This document shows positions 10,600 to 17,614 of a stretch of 64,000 nucleotides of DNA, piece after piece; the stretch's first letter is position 1; each line of letters starts with the position of its first letter. This DNA is from JAWVFM01 sp963771655. Its GTDB lineage: Bacteria > Actinomycetota > Thermoleophilia > Solirubrobacterales > 70-9. Made by a program: the position numbers and the translations under genes. The stretch covers positions 310,001 to 374,000 of the forward strand of contig CAVYUG010000004.1 of assembly GCA_963771655.1 (NCBI GenBank), read 5' to 3'. A model generated the notes under the pieces. That model searched no databases. It saw nothing but the letters and a program-made list of their open reading frames with translations, and was not told the origin of the DNA.

Positions 10600-11945
10600 T
10601 GCTTCGCCCCGGCCTGAGGCTTCTTCTTCTGAGCCGAGCCGCCGCTCGCAGGCTTCTTCGAGGCGTTCTGGCCGCCCTGCTGCCCGCTCGGCTTCCCTCG
10701 CTTCGGCTTCGGTTTGGGCTTCGGCGGTGGTGGCGGCTTCGGAACGCGCACCGGCTTCGGCGGCTTGGCCGCGGCCGTCAGGTGCTTCAGGAGGCTCGCC
10801 GCGTCGTCGTGGAAGCGCAACGTGTGGTCGGTCGCGCTCCCGCGCTCGGACCTCGGGATGCTCGAGACCTGAACGGGCGCGGCGTACTGCTCCGAGTAGA
10901 GCTTGAGGCCGAAGGGAAGCTCGTAGGGGAGGCCGCGATAAAGCGCGACTCGCCCGCCGGGGTCGGTCCCGATGAAGTAGATCTGGCGGATGCCCCAGAC
11001 CGCGAAGACGGCGAGGCCCACCGAGATCGCGATCGTCGCGAGCGCCACGAGCAGGGCGCGACGCCTGCTCCGCCGCCCGGCGGTCGCCGGTCGAGCCGCG
11101 GCGCCGCCGAGCGCGGCGCCGCGCCGGGCCTCGTGCTCCGCCGTGCCGGCGCGAACCGCCTCGCCCGTGAGGCCGGCCTCCTCGGCGGCCGGGCCCACCA
11201 GGGTGGCGCCGTCCGCCGCGCGCGAGGGATCGCCCTCGTCGAGGCGAAACGCGACGACCGTGATGTTGTCGCGACCGCCGGCCGCATTTGCCTCGGAGAC
11301 GAGGCGATCAACCGCCTGCTCCAGCGTGCCGGACTCGGCGAGGATCTGCGCGATCGCCGCCTCCTTGATCATGGTCGTGAGCCCGTCGGAGCAGATCAGG
11401 TACACGTCGTCGGGGCGCGCGCGGTAGGTCATCGTGTCGACCTCGACCTGGGGCTCTGGGCCAAGCGCGCGAGTGATGATCGAGCGTTGCGGGTGATCCT
11501 CGGCCTGCGCGTCGGTGAGCCGGCCCTGCCGGCGGAGCTCCTCGACCAACGAGTGGTCCGAGGTGAGGAGCTTCAGCTCGCCGTCCCGCCACCGGTACGC
11601 GCGACTGTCGCCGACGTGCGCCAGGCTGAGCTCGTCGTCGGAGAGCAGGGCCGCGGTCAGGGTCGTGCCCATCCCCGAGCGTGAGGAGTCGGCCTGCGCC
11701 AGCCGGTGGATCCGGGCGTTCGCATCCTCGGCGATCCCGCGCAGGTAGGTCTCGGGCGAGGGCTCGACCTTGGTGTCGGGTGAGAACGACTCCGCCGCGA
11801 TGCGCGATGCGACCTCCCCCGCCTGCGCCCCGCCCATCCCGTCGGCGACCGCGAAAAGCGGAGCGCGGGCGTAGTAGGAGTCCTCGTTCGCGCTCCGCTG
11901 CCTACCGACGTCGGATCGGTAGGCCTCCTCGACGACGAGGAGCAT
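10596..11945 (-). CDS. pstP: PP2C-type Ser/Thr phosphatase PstP
   Basis: Metal-dependent phosphatase that reverses PknB-type phosphorylation. 449 residues. PP2C motifs: SDVGRQRSANEDSYY, FAVADGMGGAQAGE, GMGTTLTA, AHVGDSRAYRW, CSDGLT and GRDNITVV, which include the metal-binding Asp residues. A single TM helix lies near 300-322 (LLVALATIAISVGLAVFAVW), followed by an outside region and a Pro/Lys-rich tail. The ATG abuts the fhaB stop codon without a gap, and the stop overlaps rodA. The tail (PPPPPKPKPKPK) is low complexity and probably unstructured, perhaps wall-facing. Confidence 0.94.
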   Translation of the reverse strand: MLLVVEEAYRSDVGRQRSANEDSYYARAPLFAVADGMGGAQAGEVASRIAAESFSPDTKVEPSPETYLRGIAEDANARIHRLAQADSSRSGMGTTLTAALLSDDELSLAHVGDSRAYRWRDGELKLLTSDHSLVEELRRQGRLTDAQAEDHPQRSIITRALGPEPQVEVDTMTYRARPDDVYLICSDGLTTMIKEAAIAQILAESGTLEQAVDRLVSEANAAGGRDNITVVAFRLDEGDPSRAADGATLVGPAAEEAGLTGEAVRAGTAEHEARRGAALGGAAARPATAGRRSRRRALLVALATIAISVGLAVFAVWGIRQIYFIGTDPGGRVALYRGLPYELPFGLKLYSEQYAAPVQVSSIPRSERGSATDHTLRFHDDAASLLKHLTAAAKPPKPVRVPKPPPPPKPKPKPKRGKPSGQQGGQNASKKPASGGSAQKKKPQAGAKQ

Positions 11946-12452
11946 CTACGGCGCTCCGGCGTCCACGGGCTGGTCCATCCCGGGGACGTCGAGCTCGAAC
12001 CGGAGCTCCGTGTCGCCGATCCGGACCTCGTCGAGGTCCCCCAGCCGCGCCTCCCCATCGAGGCGGGCGCCGTTCAAAAACGTGCCGTTCGTGGACTTCA
12101 TGTCCTCAACGTAATAGCTGCCGCCGCGAGAGTAGAAACGCGCGTGGATGCCCGACGCGAAGCGGTCCTCGATCCTCACATCGGCCTCGCTCGAGCGCCC
12201 GATCGCGAGGCCGCCGAAGAGGTCGAAGCGCTCACCCGGCTGGAGCCCGCCGCCGGTCTGCACCACGAGCCAAGCGTCGGTCGGCGCAGCGCGCCCCCCG
12301 GGGCCGATCGGGTGGACGCCCGTCGCCTCCGGCGCGGGGCGCGCCGAGGTTCGAAGCTCCCGCAGGGCGCTGCGCGCCACCCACAGCAGGAACAAATACA
12401 GGACCGCCAGGAAGGCGAACTTGAGGCCGACTGCGATCGGATCGGTGTTCAA
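11946..12452 (-). CDS. fhaB: FHA-domain protein FhaB (membrane anchored)
   Basis: Phosphothreonine reader of the Pkn signalling system. 168 residues with an N-terminal TM helix (LKFAFLAVLYLFLLWVA) and a C-terminal FHA domain: IGRSSEADVRI, FASGIHARF, YVEDMKSTNGTFLNG. The start is a TTG at 12452, nine bases below a TAGCCT box, so the transcript is probably leaderless. First gene of the fhaB-pstP-rodA-pbpA-pknB-ddl operon. In mycobacteria the equivalent protein (FipA/FhaB) is a PknA/PknB substrate at the septum; the same role here is inference. Confidence 0.92.
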   Translation of the reverse strand: MNTDPIAVGLKFAFLAVLYLFLLWVARSALRELRTSARPAPEATGVHPIGPGGRAAPTDAWLVVQTGGGLQPGERFDLFGGLAIGRSSEADVRIEDRFASGIHARFYSRGGSYYVEDMKSTNGTFLNGARLDGEARLGDLDEVRIGDTELRFELDVPGMDQPVDAGAP

Positions 12453-12461
12453 GGCAGGGGG

Positions 12462-12467
12462 AGGCTA
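12462..12467 (-). promoter_or_regulatory. -10 box of fhaB operon (leaderless)
   Basis: TAGCCT read on the minus strand, nine bases upstream of the TTG start of fhaB and with no Shine-Dalgarno between. It is the only promoter-like element in the gap and would drive the whole six-gene wall operon. Confidence 0.45.
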
Positions 12468-12514
12468 AAGGTGTTCCCCGCCGTCAGGACGCGCCGGCCC
12501 CGGACGCGGGAGCA

Positions 12515-12545
12515 GAATCAAAAGCCCGCGGCGTAGCCGTGGGCT
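12515..12545 (-). terminator. Rho-independent terminator of fhaA unit
   Basis: Minus-strand hairpin AGCCCACGGC / GCCGCGGGCT with a TAC loop and one mismatch, followed by TTTTGATT. It lies downstream of fhaA and upstream of fhaB, so the two FHA genes belong to separate transcripts. Confidence 0.7.
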
Positions 12546-12585
12546 AGTTGTTCCGGCGGGAGCGGAGGAGCCGGCGGAGTCGCTC

Positions 12586-13353
12586 TCACTGCTCGATGTC
12601 GAACGTGAAGTGGGTGGTTCCGAGCGTCACGTGATCGCCGGGTGATAGGCGGGAGCGGTCCACGAGCCGGTCGTTGACCTTCACGCCGTTGGTCGAGCCG
12701 AGGTCGACGACCTGCCAGTCGCCGTTCGAGGAGCGGCGAAGCTCCGCGTGCCGGCGCGACACGTTCGGATCGTTCAGGACGCAATCGCACTCGCGTGATC
12801 GGCCCAGAACGGCCACCGGGCCGTCCAGCACGTAGCGGCGATCGTCGAGCGACACGATCGCCTTGGTGTCGACGAGGCGCTCCGCCGGCCGGCTGACGCT
12901 GGCGCGCGAGGCCTTCGGGGGGACGGTGTAGACCATCGTGTGGCCCTCCTCGCCCTGTGCCGGCGCCTCGCCCTGGCGCGCCGGAGGCTTCACGAGGCGG
13001 GTCTGGATGCCGAACTCTCCGAGCCGGAGCCTCTCGTCGACCTTGAGCTCCACCTCGGGCCGCGTGAGGAGGGCATAGTCGTTGCGCCGGGCGTGCTCGA
13101 GCAGGTATCCGGAGAGCTCCTGACCGAGCGAACGCTCATATCCCTCGATCCTCCCGTGGTCCTCGGGTGAGAGCCAGACCGTGTACTGGTTCGGAACGTA
13201 CACCCGGGAAACCGAGGCGGTCCTGTGCGCGTCCATCTCCTTCGCCAGCTTCCTGGCGATCTCCACCGGCTGGACCTGGGATGAGAAAGCGCGGCTGAAG
13301 ACGCCCTCGACCAGGCCTTCGATGCGCGCTTCAAGGTTTCTAAGGACGCTGAT
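12586..13353 (-). CDS. fhaA: FHA-domain protein FhaA with N-terminal DUF3662 domain (possible ATC start)
   Basis: Cytoplasmic phospho-reader linking kinases to wall synthesis (FhaA binds lipid II flippase MviN in mycobacteria). The conserved N-terminus (SVLRNLEARIEGLVEG, FSRAFSSQVQPVEIARKLAKEMD) is fully present in frame upstream of the first canonical start (GTG at 13266), but no ATG, GTG or TTG occurs before the in-frame stop. The best start is an ATC at 13353, seven bases after AGGAG, exactly where homologues have ATG. This gives 255 residues: DUF3662 about 1-120, linker, FHA about 160-250 (LGRSRECDCVL, NVSRRHAEL, DLGSTNGVKVN). The start overlaps the end of the upstream kinase gene. Confidence 0.85.
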   Translation of the reverse strand: MSVLRNLEARIEGLVEGVFSRAFSSQVQPVEIARKLAKEMDAHRTASVSRVYVPNQYTVWLSPEDHGRIEGYERSLGQELSGYLLEHARRNDYALLTRPEVELKVDERLRLGEFGIQTRLVKPPARQGEAPAQGEEGHTMVYTVPPKASRASVSRPAERLVDTKAIVSLDDRRYVLDGPVAVLGRSRECDCVLNDPNVSRRHAELRRSSNGDWQVVDLGSTNGVKVNDRLVDRSRLSPGDHVTLGTTHFTFDIEQ

Positions 13354-14911
13354 GGCTTCGCTCCTGGGGCGCCTGCAACGGCGACGCGACCCCGGAGAAT
13401 CCTAGTGGTGCGGGTACGAACCGCCGCCACCCTGGCTCGGCTCCGGGCGAGCGGCGACCGAGCCAGATCACGAGCAGGATGGCGGCGAGGGCGACGATCG
13501 GAGTCGAGGCCGCGACGGGCACCATTGCGTGGACGGCGGCCGTCAGGGCCGCCGCCCAAAGCACCGCCCCTACGAGCGCCAGAGCGAGGTGGCTCGCGCG
13601 CAGGATCGGCCCGACAGCCCAGGCCGCGAGGCTGAACGCCGCCGCCGCGGCGAGCGAGTGAAGGCCTCCGAGCGGCACCAGGACCTGGTGGTAGGCCGCC
13701 GAGGCCGAGTGCGTCCATCCGGAGCCGGCGACCGGCGTGATGTGAGGGCCGACACCCAGAACCACAGCCCCGGCAGCGAGCCAGAACCAGCCGAGCGCGC
13801 CGAGCGCGGCGCGCTCGAGCCCTTCGCCCTGCCTTCCGGCGAATGCGGGGTAGGCGATGCCCAGGGTGGCGGCGCCGAGCGCCGGGGCCAGAACGGGGAT
13901 CAGAGCTCGCTCGATCGCCGCGGCAAAGATCACCGCCGGGGCGCACAGCAGGCCGATCACGAGGGCGAGGCCGGGCAGGTGGGCCGGCCCGGCGAGGGCC
14001 CAGAGCGCGGCCATGAGGCCGATCGCGACCGCGAGACGGGCCACCCGGCCGCTCCTGCCGCGCGCCGACCCGGCCGCCTCCCCCGCGGGCAGTCGGTGCT
14101 CGTGGTCGAGCTCTTCGAGTCCGCCGGACAGCGCGTCGGCGAGGCCGAGCAGTTCCGGCCTCATCGCAGGCTCGGGCATCAGGCAGTCGTCGATCACGGC
14201 GCAGAGGTCCGCGGGGAGGTCCGGGCGCTCACCCGCGAGCGGCGGCAGGGGCGCCCCGATCCTCCGGGCGGTCGCGGCCGGCGTTCCGGCGGCGACCGGG
14301 TTGAACCCGGTCCAGCACTCATACAGCGTCAGGGCGAGGGCGTACACGTCGGCCGGATCGCCGACCTCGCCGCCGTCGGCCTGCTCGGGCGCCATGTATG
14401 CAAGCGTCCCGACCACCTCGCCGGTGCCCGTGAGCCGCGCCTCGCCGGCCAGGGAGGCGATGCCGAAGTCCATGAGCTTCGCGTCCGTGCCCGATCCGTT
14501 GCGGTTCACGACCACGTTCGCCGGCTTGACGTCGCGATGGACGACACCCCGCGAATGCGCATGGGAAAGAGCGTCGCAAACGTCGATGCCGACCTCGGCG
14601 ACGTCGCGGTCGGTGAGCTCTCCTGAGGCCGCCAGCTCCCCCAGCGGAGCACCCGCGGCGAGCTCGCTCACGAGGATCGCGCTCTCGGCCTCGGCGCCGA
14701 ACTCATAGAGCGTGACGACGCCGGGGTGGTTGAGGCGGGCCGCCGCCTTCGCCTCCCGCAGCACGCGCTCCGAGTCGGCTCCGGGGATCTCCTTGACGGC
14801 GACCTCGCGCTGAAGGCGCTCGTCAAAAGCGCGGTAGACGACGCCCATCCCTCCCGAGCCGATGCGCTCGAGGATGCGGAACCGGCCGAGAACGACGTCA
14901 GACGCCACCAA
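13340..14911 (-). CDS. Ser/Thr protein kinase with multi-TM C-terminal region (PknA-like position)
   Basis: 523 residues. Kinase domain about 9-265: GSGGMGVVYRAFD, VAVKEI, HRDVKPANVV, MDFGIAS, APEQADGG. Instead of a single TM and an ectodomain, the C-terminal half holds about seven to eight hydrophobic helices (for example LAVAIGLMAALWALAGPAHLPGLALVIG, LHSLAAAAAFSLAAWAVG, ASTPIVALAAILLVIWLG), so it is a polytopic membrane kinase. Start is a TTG at 14911 or GTG three bases later. Its 3' end overlaps the 5' end of fhaA, which suggests translational coupling. The ligand sensed by the membrane part is unknown. Confidence 0.88.
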   Translation of the reverse strand: MVASDVVLGRFRILERIGSGGMGVVYRAFDERLQREVAVKEIPGADSERVLREAKAAARLNHPGVVTLYEFGAEAESAILVSELAAGAPLGELAASGELTDRDVAEVGIDVCDALSHAHSRGVVHRDVKPANVVVNRNGSGTDAKLMDFGIASLAGEARLTGTGEVVGTLAYMAPEQADGGEVGDPADVYALALTLYECWTGFNPVAAGTPAATARRIGAPLPPLAGERPDLPADLCAVIDDCLMPEPAMRPELLGLADALSGGLEELDHEHRLPAGEAAGSARGRSGRVARLAVAIGLMAALWALAGPAHLPGLALVIGLLCAPAVIFAAAIERALIPVLAPALGAATLGIAYPAFAGRQGEGLERAALGALGWFWLAAGAVVLGVGPHITPVAGSGWTHSASAAYHQVLVPLGGLHSLAAAAAFSLAAWAVGPILRASHLALALVGAVLWAAALTAAVHAMVPVAASTPIVALAAILLVIWLGRRSPGAEPGWRRFVPAPLGFSGVASPLQAPQERSHQRP

Positions 14912-15029
14912 CCTTCACGGTTCGCCGCAGGCGGGCGCCCTCCTGCCCGCAAGCGGACGGCCAGGTCCCGGGTCCTCCAGCGGTAATACTCTCGGCACGA
15001 AAGGCGCCTGCAATCGGGCGCTTTCGACG

Positions 15030-16088
15030 ATGGCCATCGACGACGAATCACCCTACGCCGCACGCCGATCACGGCCCGCGCGCAGAGACCCGGCCGAGCG
15101 CCACCGCCAGGTCATGGCGCGGCGGGGCATCGCGGCCGTCATCGGGCTCGTCGTCCTGATCCTGATCGTGCTGGGGGTGAAGGGGTGCCTTGACGCGCGG
15201 AAGACGCGCAGCTTCGAGAACTTCGACGCCGACCTGAAGTCGCTCGTGTCACAGACGGACCAGCTCTCGAGCGGCTTCTTCCAGCACCTACAGAACCCGA
15301 AGGGCTCGAAGCTCGAATTCCAGACCGAGCTCAAGACCGACGCGGGCACCGCCTCGTCCCTCTCGGCCCGTGCCCAGGAGCTCTCGACGCCCGACGAGCT
15401 GGGCGCCGCGCACGCCGATCTCGCGCTCGCCTACGACCTCCGCGCCAACGCGCTCAACGGGATCGCCGACGAGCTCGCCGGCGGGGGGTCAGGGGAGACG
15501 ACCGCGAAGCACGTCGTCGCCCAGATGAAGCAGCTGCTGGCGAGCGACGTTGTCTACTCCCGTGCCCAGAGCGAGATCGACAACGCGCTAGCCGACCAGG
15601 GGATCTCGGAGCAGGCGCCCCCGAGCCAGTTCCTCCCCGATCCCCAGACCAAATGGCTCGACGTGACAACGATCGCGGGGATCCTCTCCGGCATCGGGGT
15701 GTCCGGCGGAGGCGGCGGGGGCTCCGTCAGCGGGGTACACGGAACCGGGATCTCGACCGCGACCCTCAACGGCTCGACGCTGACGCCGAACGGCACCACC
15801 GCTGTCACGTCGGCTCCGCCGAACACCCTCGCCATCGCCGTCCAAAATCAGGGCGACTCCACCGAGCACAACATCCAGGTGAGCGTCAAGGTCACGGGCG
15901 GGGGCGCGAGCAAGACCAAGCAGACGACGATCGGCAGCGTCGCCGCCGGGGGCACCGGTACGGCGGACGTGGCGCTCGGCTCCGTTCCGAGCGGAGCCGC
16001 GCTGACGATCCAGGTGAAGGTGGCGCCCGTGGTCGGCGAGCACGTCACCACCAACAACAACGCCACCTACAACGTCACCTTCGCCTAG
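15030..16088 (+). CDS. Single-pass membrane protein with CARDB-like C-terminal domain
   Basis: 352 residues. Arg-rich cytoplasmic N-terminus, TM helix about 32-52 (GIAAVIGLVVLILIVLGVKG), an alpha-helical outside region (about 55-215), a glycine linker, and a beta-rich C-terminal domain (TLAIAVQNQGDSTEHNIQVSVKV through VTTNNNATYNVTF) that matches the CARDB/cell-adhesion-related pattern. ATG at 15030 lacks a strong ribosome site. Divergent from the kinase gene, with pheA 22 bp downstream. No catalytic motif is seen; a surface scaffold or adhesin role is a guess. Confidence 0.8.
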   Translation: MAIDDESPYAARRSRPARRDPAERHRQVMARRGIAAVIGLVVLILIVLGVKGCLDARKTRSFENFDADLKSLVSQTDQLSSGFFQHLQNPKGSKLEFQTELKTDAGTASSLSARAQELSTPDELGAAHADLALAYDLRANALNGIADELAGGGSGETTAKHVVAQMKQLLASDVVYSRAQSEIDNALADQGISEQAPPSQFLPDPQTKWLDVTTIAGILSGIGVSGGGGGGSVSGVHGTGISTATLNGSTLTPNGTTAVTSAPPNTLAIAVQNQGDSTEHNIQVSVKVTGGGASKTKQTTIGSVAAGGTGTADVALGSVPSGAALTIQVKVAPVVGEHVTTNNNATYNVTFA

Positions 16089-16096
16089 ACGCCGGA

Positions 16097-16102
16097 TACC
16101 TT
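16097..16102 (+). promoter_or_regulatory. -10 box of pheA (leaderless)
   Basis: TACCTT eight bases before the pheA ATG, in a 22-bp gap that has no ribosome site. Fits the TANNNT leaderless pattern seen repeatedly in this window. Confidence 0.4.
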
Positions 16103-16110
16103 TCGCATCC

Positions 16111-16965
16111 ATGAAGGTCGCCTACCTGGGGCCAGCCGGAACCTTTTCCGACGACGCGGTTCAGGCCGCGGCGGCGGGCCGCGACGTGGAGCGGGTGCCG
16201 CTGGAGACGGTCCACGCGGCGATCTCGGCCGTCGCCGAGGGGGCGGCGGACCTCGCGCTGGTCCCGTTCGAGAACTCAATCGAGGGCTCCGTCCGACCCA
16301 CCCTCGACGCGCTGGCATTCGACGTCGAGGGAGTGACGATCGCCGGCGAGCACGACCAGGCGATCCGGCACAGCCTCGTGGCGCGCGAGGCCGTCGAGCT
16401 CGGCGCGATCGAGCGCGTGCTCTCCCATCCGCAGGTGCTCGCGCAGTGCGCGCGCTTCCTCCGCACTGAGGTTCCGAGCGCCGAGGTGGTTGCGACGACC
16501 TCGAGCGCCGAAGCCATCAGGAGCGTGGGCCTCACCTCCGAGCCGTGGGCCGCGATCGGCGCGGCGTCGGCCGCCGACCTCTACGGCTGCGAGGTCCTGC
16601 GCAGCGGGATCGAGGACGAGGCGGGCAACGTGACCAGGTTCATCTGGATCGCCCCGGCCGCGACCGCCATCGACGGCTCCGGCGACTGGCGGACGACGCT
16701 CGTGTTCTCGGAGCTCGGCCAGGACCATCCCGGGGCGCTCGTGGAGGCGCTCACCGAGTTCTCCCGGCGGTCGGTGAACTTGACCCGGATCGAGTCGCGG
16801 CCGCTGCGGCAGGGGCTCGGGCGATACATGTTCTTCGTCGACCTGGAGGGCCGCGAGGACGATGACGCGGTGGCGGAGGCGATCGACGGCCTCCGCGGCA
16901 AGGCCGAGTCGGTTCGAATCCTCGGGAGCTACCCGATCGGCGAACTCGGTCTCCGTTCCGGCTGA
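16111..16965 (+). CDS. pheA: Prephenate dehydratase
   Basis: Converts prephenate to phenylpyruvate for phenylalanine synthesis. 284 residues: catalytic PDT domain about 1-180 (VAYLGPAGTFSDDA, VPFENSIEGSV, LSHPQVLAQC, AAIGAASAADLYG, NVTRFIWI) and C-terminal ACT regulatory domain about 195-275 (HPGALVEALTEFSRRSVNLTRIESRPLR). ESRP is the usual phenylalanine-binding motif, so feedback inhibition by Phe is expected. No chorismate mutase domain is fused, as is normal in actinobacteria. Confidence 0.95.
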   Translation: MKVAYLGPAGTFSDDAVQAAAAGRDVERVPLETVHAAISAVAEGAADLALVPFENSIEGSVRPTLDALAFDVEGVTIAGEHDQAIRHSLVAREAVELGAIERVLSHPQVLAQCARFLRTEVPSAEVVATTSSAEAIRSVGLTSEPWAAIGAASAADLYGCEVLRSGIEDEAGNVTRFIWIAPAATAIDGSGDWRTTLVFSELGQDHPGALVEALTEFSRRSVNLTRIESRPLRQGLGRYMFFVDLEGREDDDAVAEAIDGLRGKAESVRILGSYPIGELGLRSG

Positions 16966-17000
16966 GCCCGTCGGAAGACGGAGCCGGCGGGCGCAATCCG

Positions 17001-17006
17001 TATCCT
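17001..17006 (+). promoter_or_regulatory. -10 box of HNH gene (leaderless)
   Basis: TATCCT nine bases upstream of the ATG at 17016, no Shine-Dalgarno between. Confidence 0.4.
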
Positions 17007-17015
17007 TTCCGCACC

Positions 17016-17606
17016 ATGGCGAGCGTCGCCGTAGCGGAGCGGGGGGTGCGGGACACCGACGATGGCGACCCCGAGGTAGTTCGGCGGCCGGGCGTCGCGT
17101 CCGGCCGCGTTCTCGTCCTCAACGCAAGCCACGAGCCGATCAACGTCTGCACGGTAAGGCGCGCGGCGGTGCTGGTGCTCAAGTCGCGTGCGGAGGTGCT
17201 CGAGGAGGGCGCCGGGGCTCTCCATTCGGAGCGCCTCGTCTTCGCCCGGCCCTGTGTGATCAGGCTGGTCCGCTATGTGCGCGTTCCCCGCGACGTCCAT
17301 CGACGCAAGATCACACGCAAGGCCGTCCTGGCCCGCGACGCGTGGACCTGCCAGTACTGCGGCCGCGAGGCGCACGCCGGCCTCACCGTCGACCACGTGA
17401 TCCCCAGGAGCCGGGGCGGTGAGTCGGTGTGGGAGAACATCGTCGCCTCCTGCGCGCCGTGCAACCGCAAGAAGGGCAACCGCCTTCCGCGCGAGGTCTC
17501 GATGCACCCGCGCAACCGGCCGAAGGCGCCGGGCCCGACGATCTTCATCCGTATCGCGAGCCCGACGGTCCCGATGGCTTGGGAGCCGTACCTGGCCGTC
17601 GCCTGA
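17016..17606 (+). CDS. HNH endonuclease family protein
   Basis: 196 residues. An N-terminal region (VLVLNASHEPINVCTVRRAAVLVLK) precedes a zinc-bound HNH module: CQYCG, LTVDHVIPRSRGG, NIVASCAPCNRKKGNRLP. This exact architecture is a widespread chromosomal actinobacterial/cyanobacterial HNH protein, not an intron homing enzyme. Its role in the cell is not established; DNA repair or restriction are possible. It ends eight bases from the convergent gyrA stop. Confidence 0.88.
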   Translation: MASVAVAERGVRDTDDGDPEVVRRPGVASGRVLVLNASHEPINVCTVRRAAVLVLKSRAEVLEEGAGALHSERLVFARPCVIRLVRYVRVPRDVHRRKITRKAVLARDAWTCQYCGREAHAGLTVDHVIPRSRGGESVWENIVASCAPCNRKKGNRLPREVSMHPRNRPKAPGPTIFIRIASPTVPMAWEPYLAVA

Positions 17607-17614
17607 CGCTTCCG

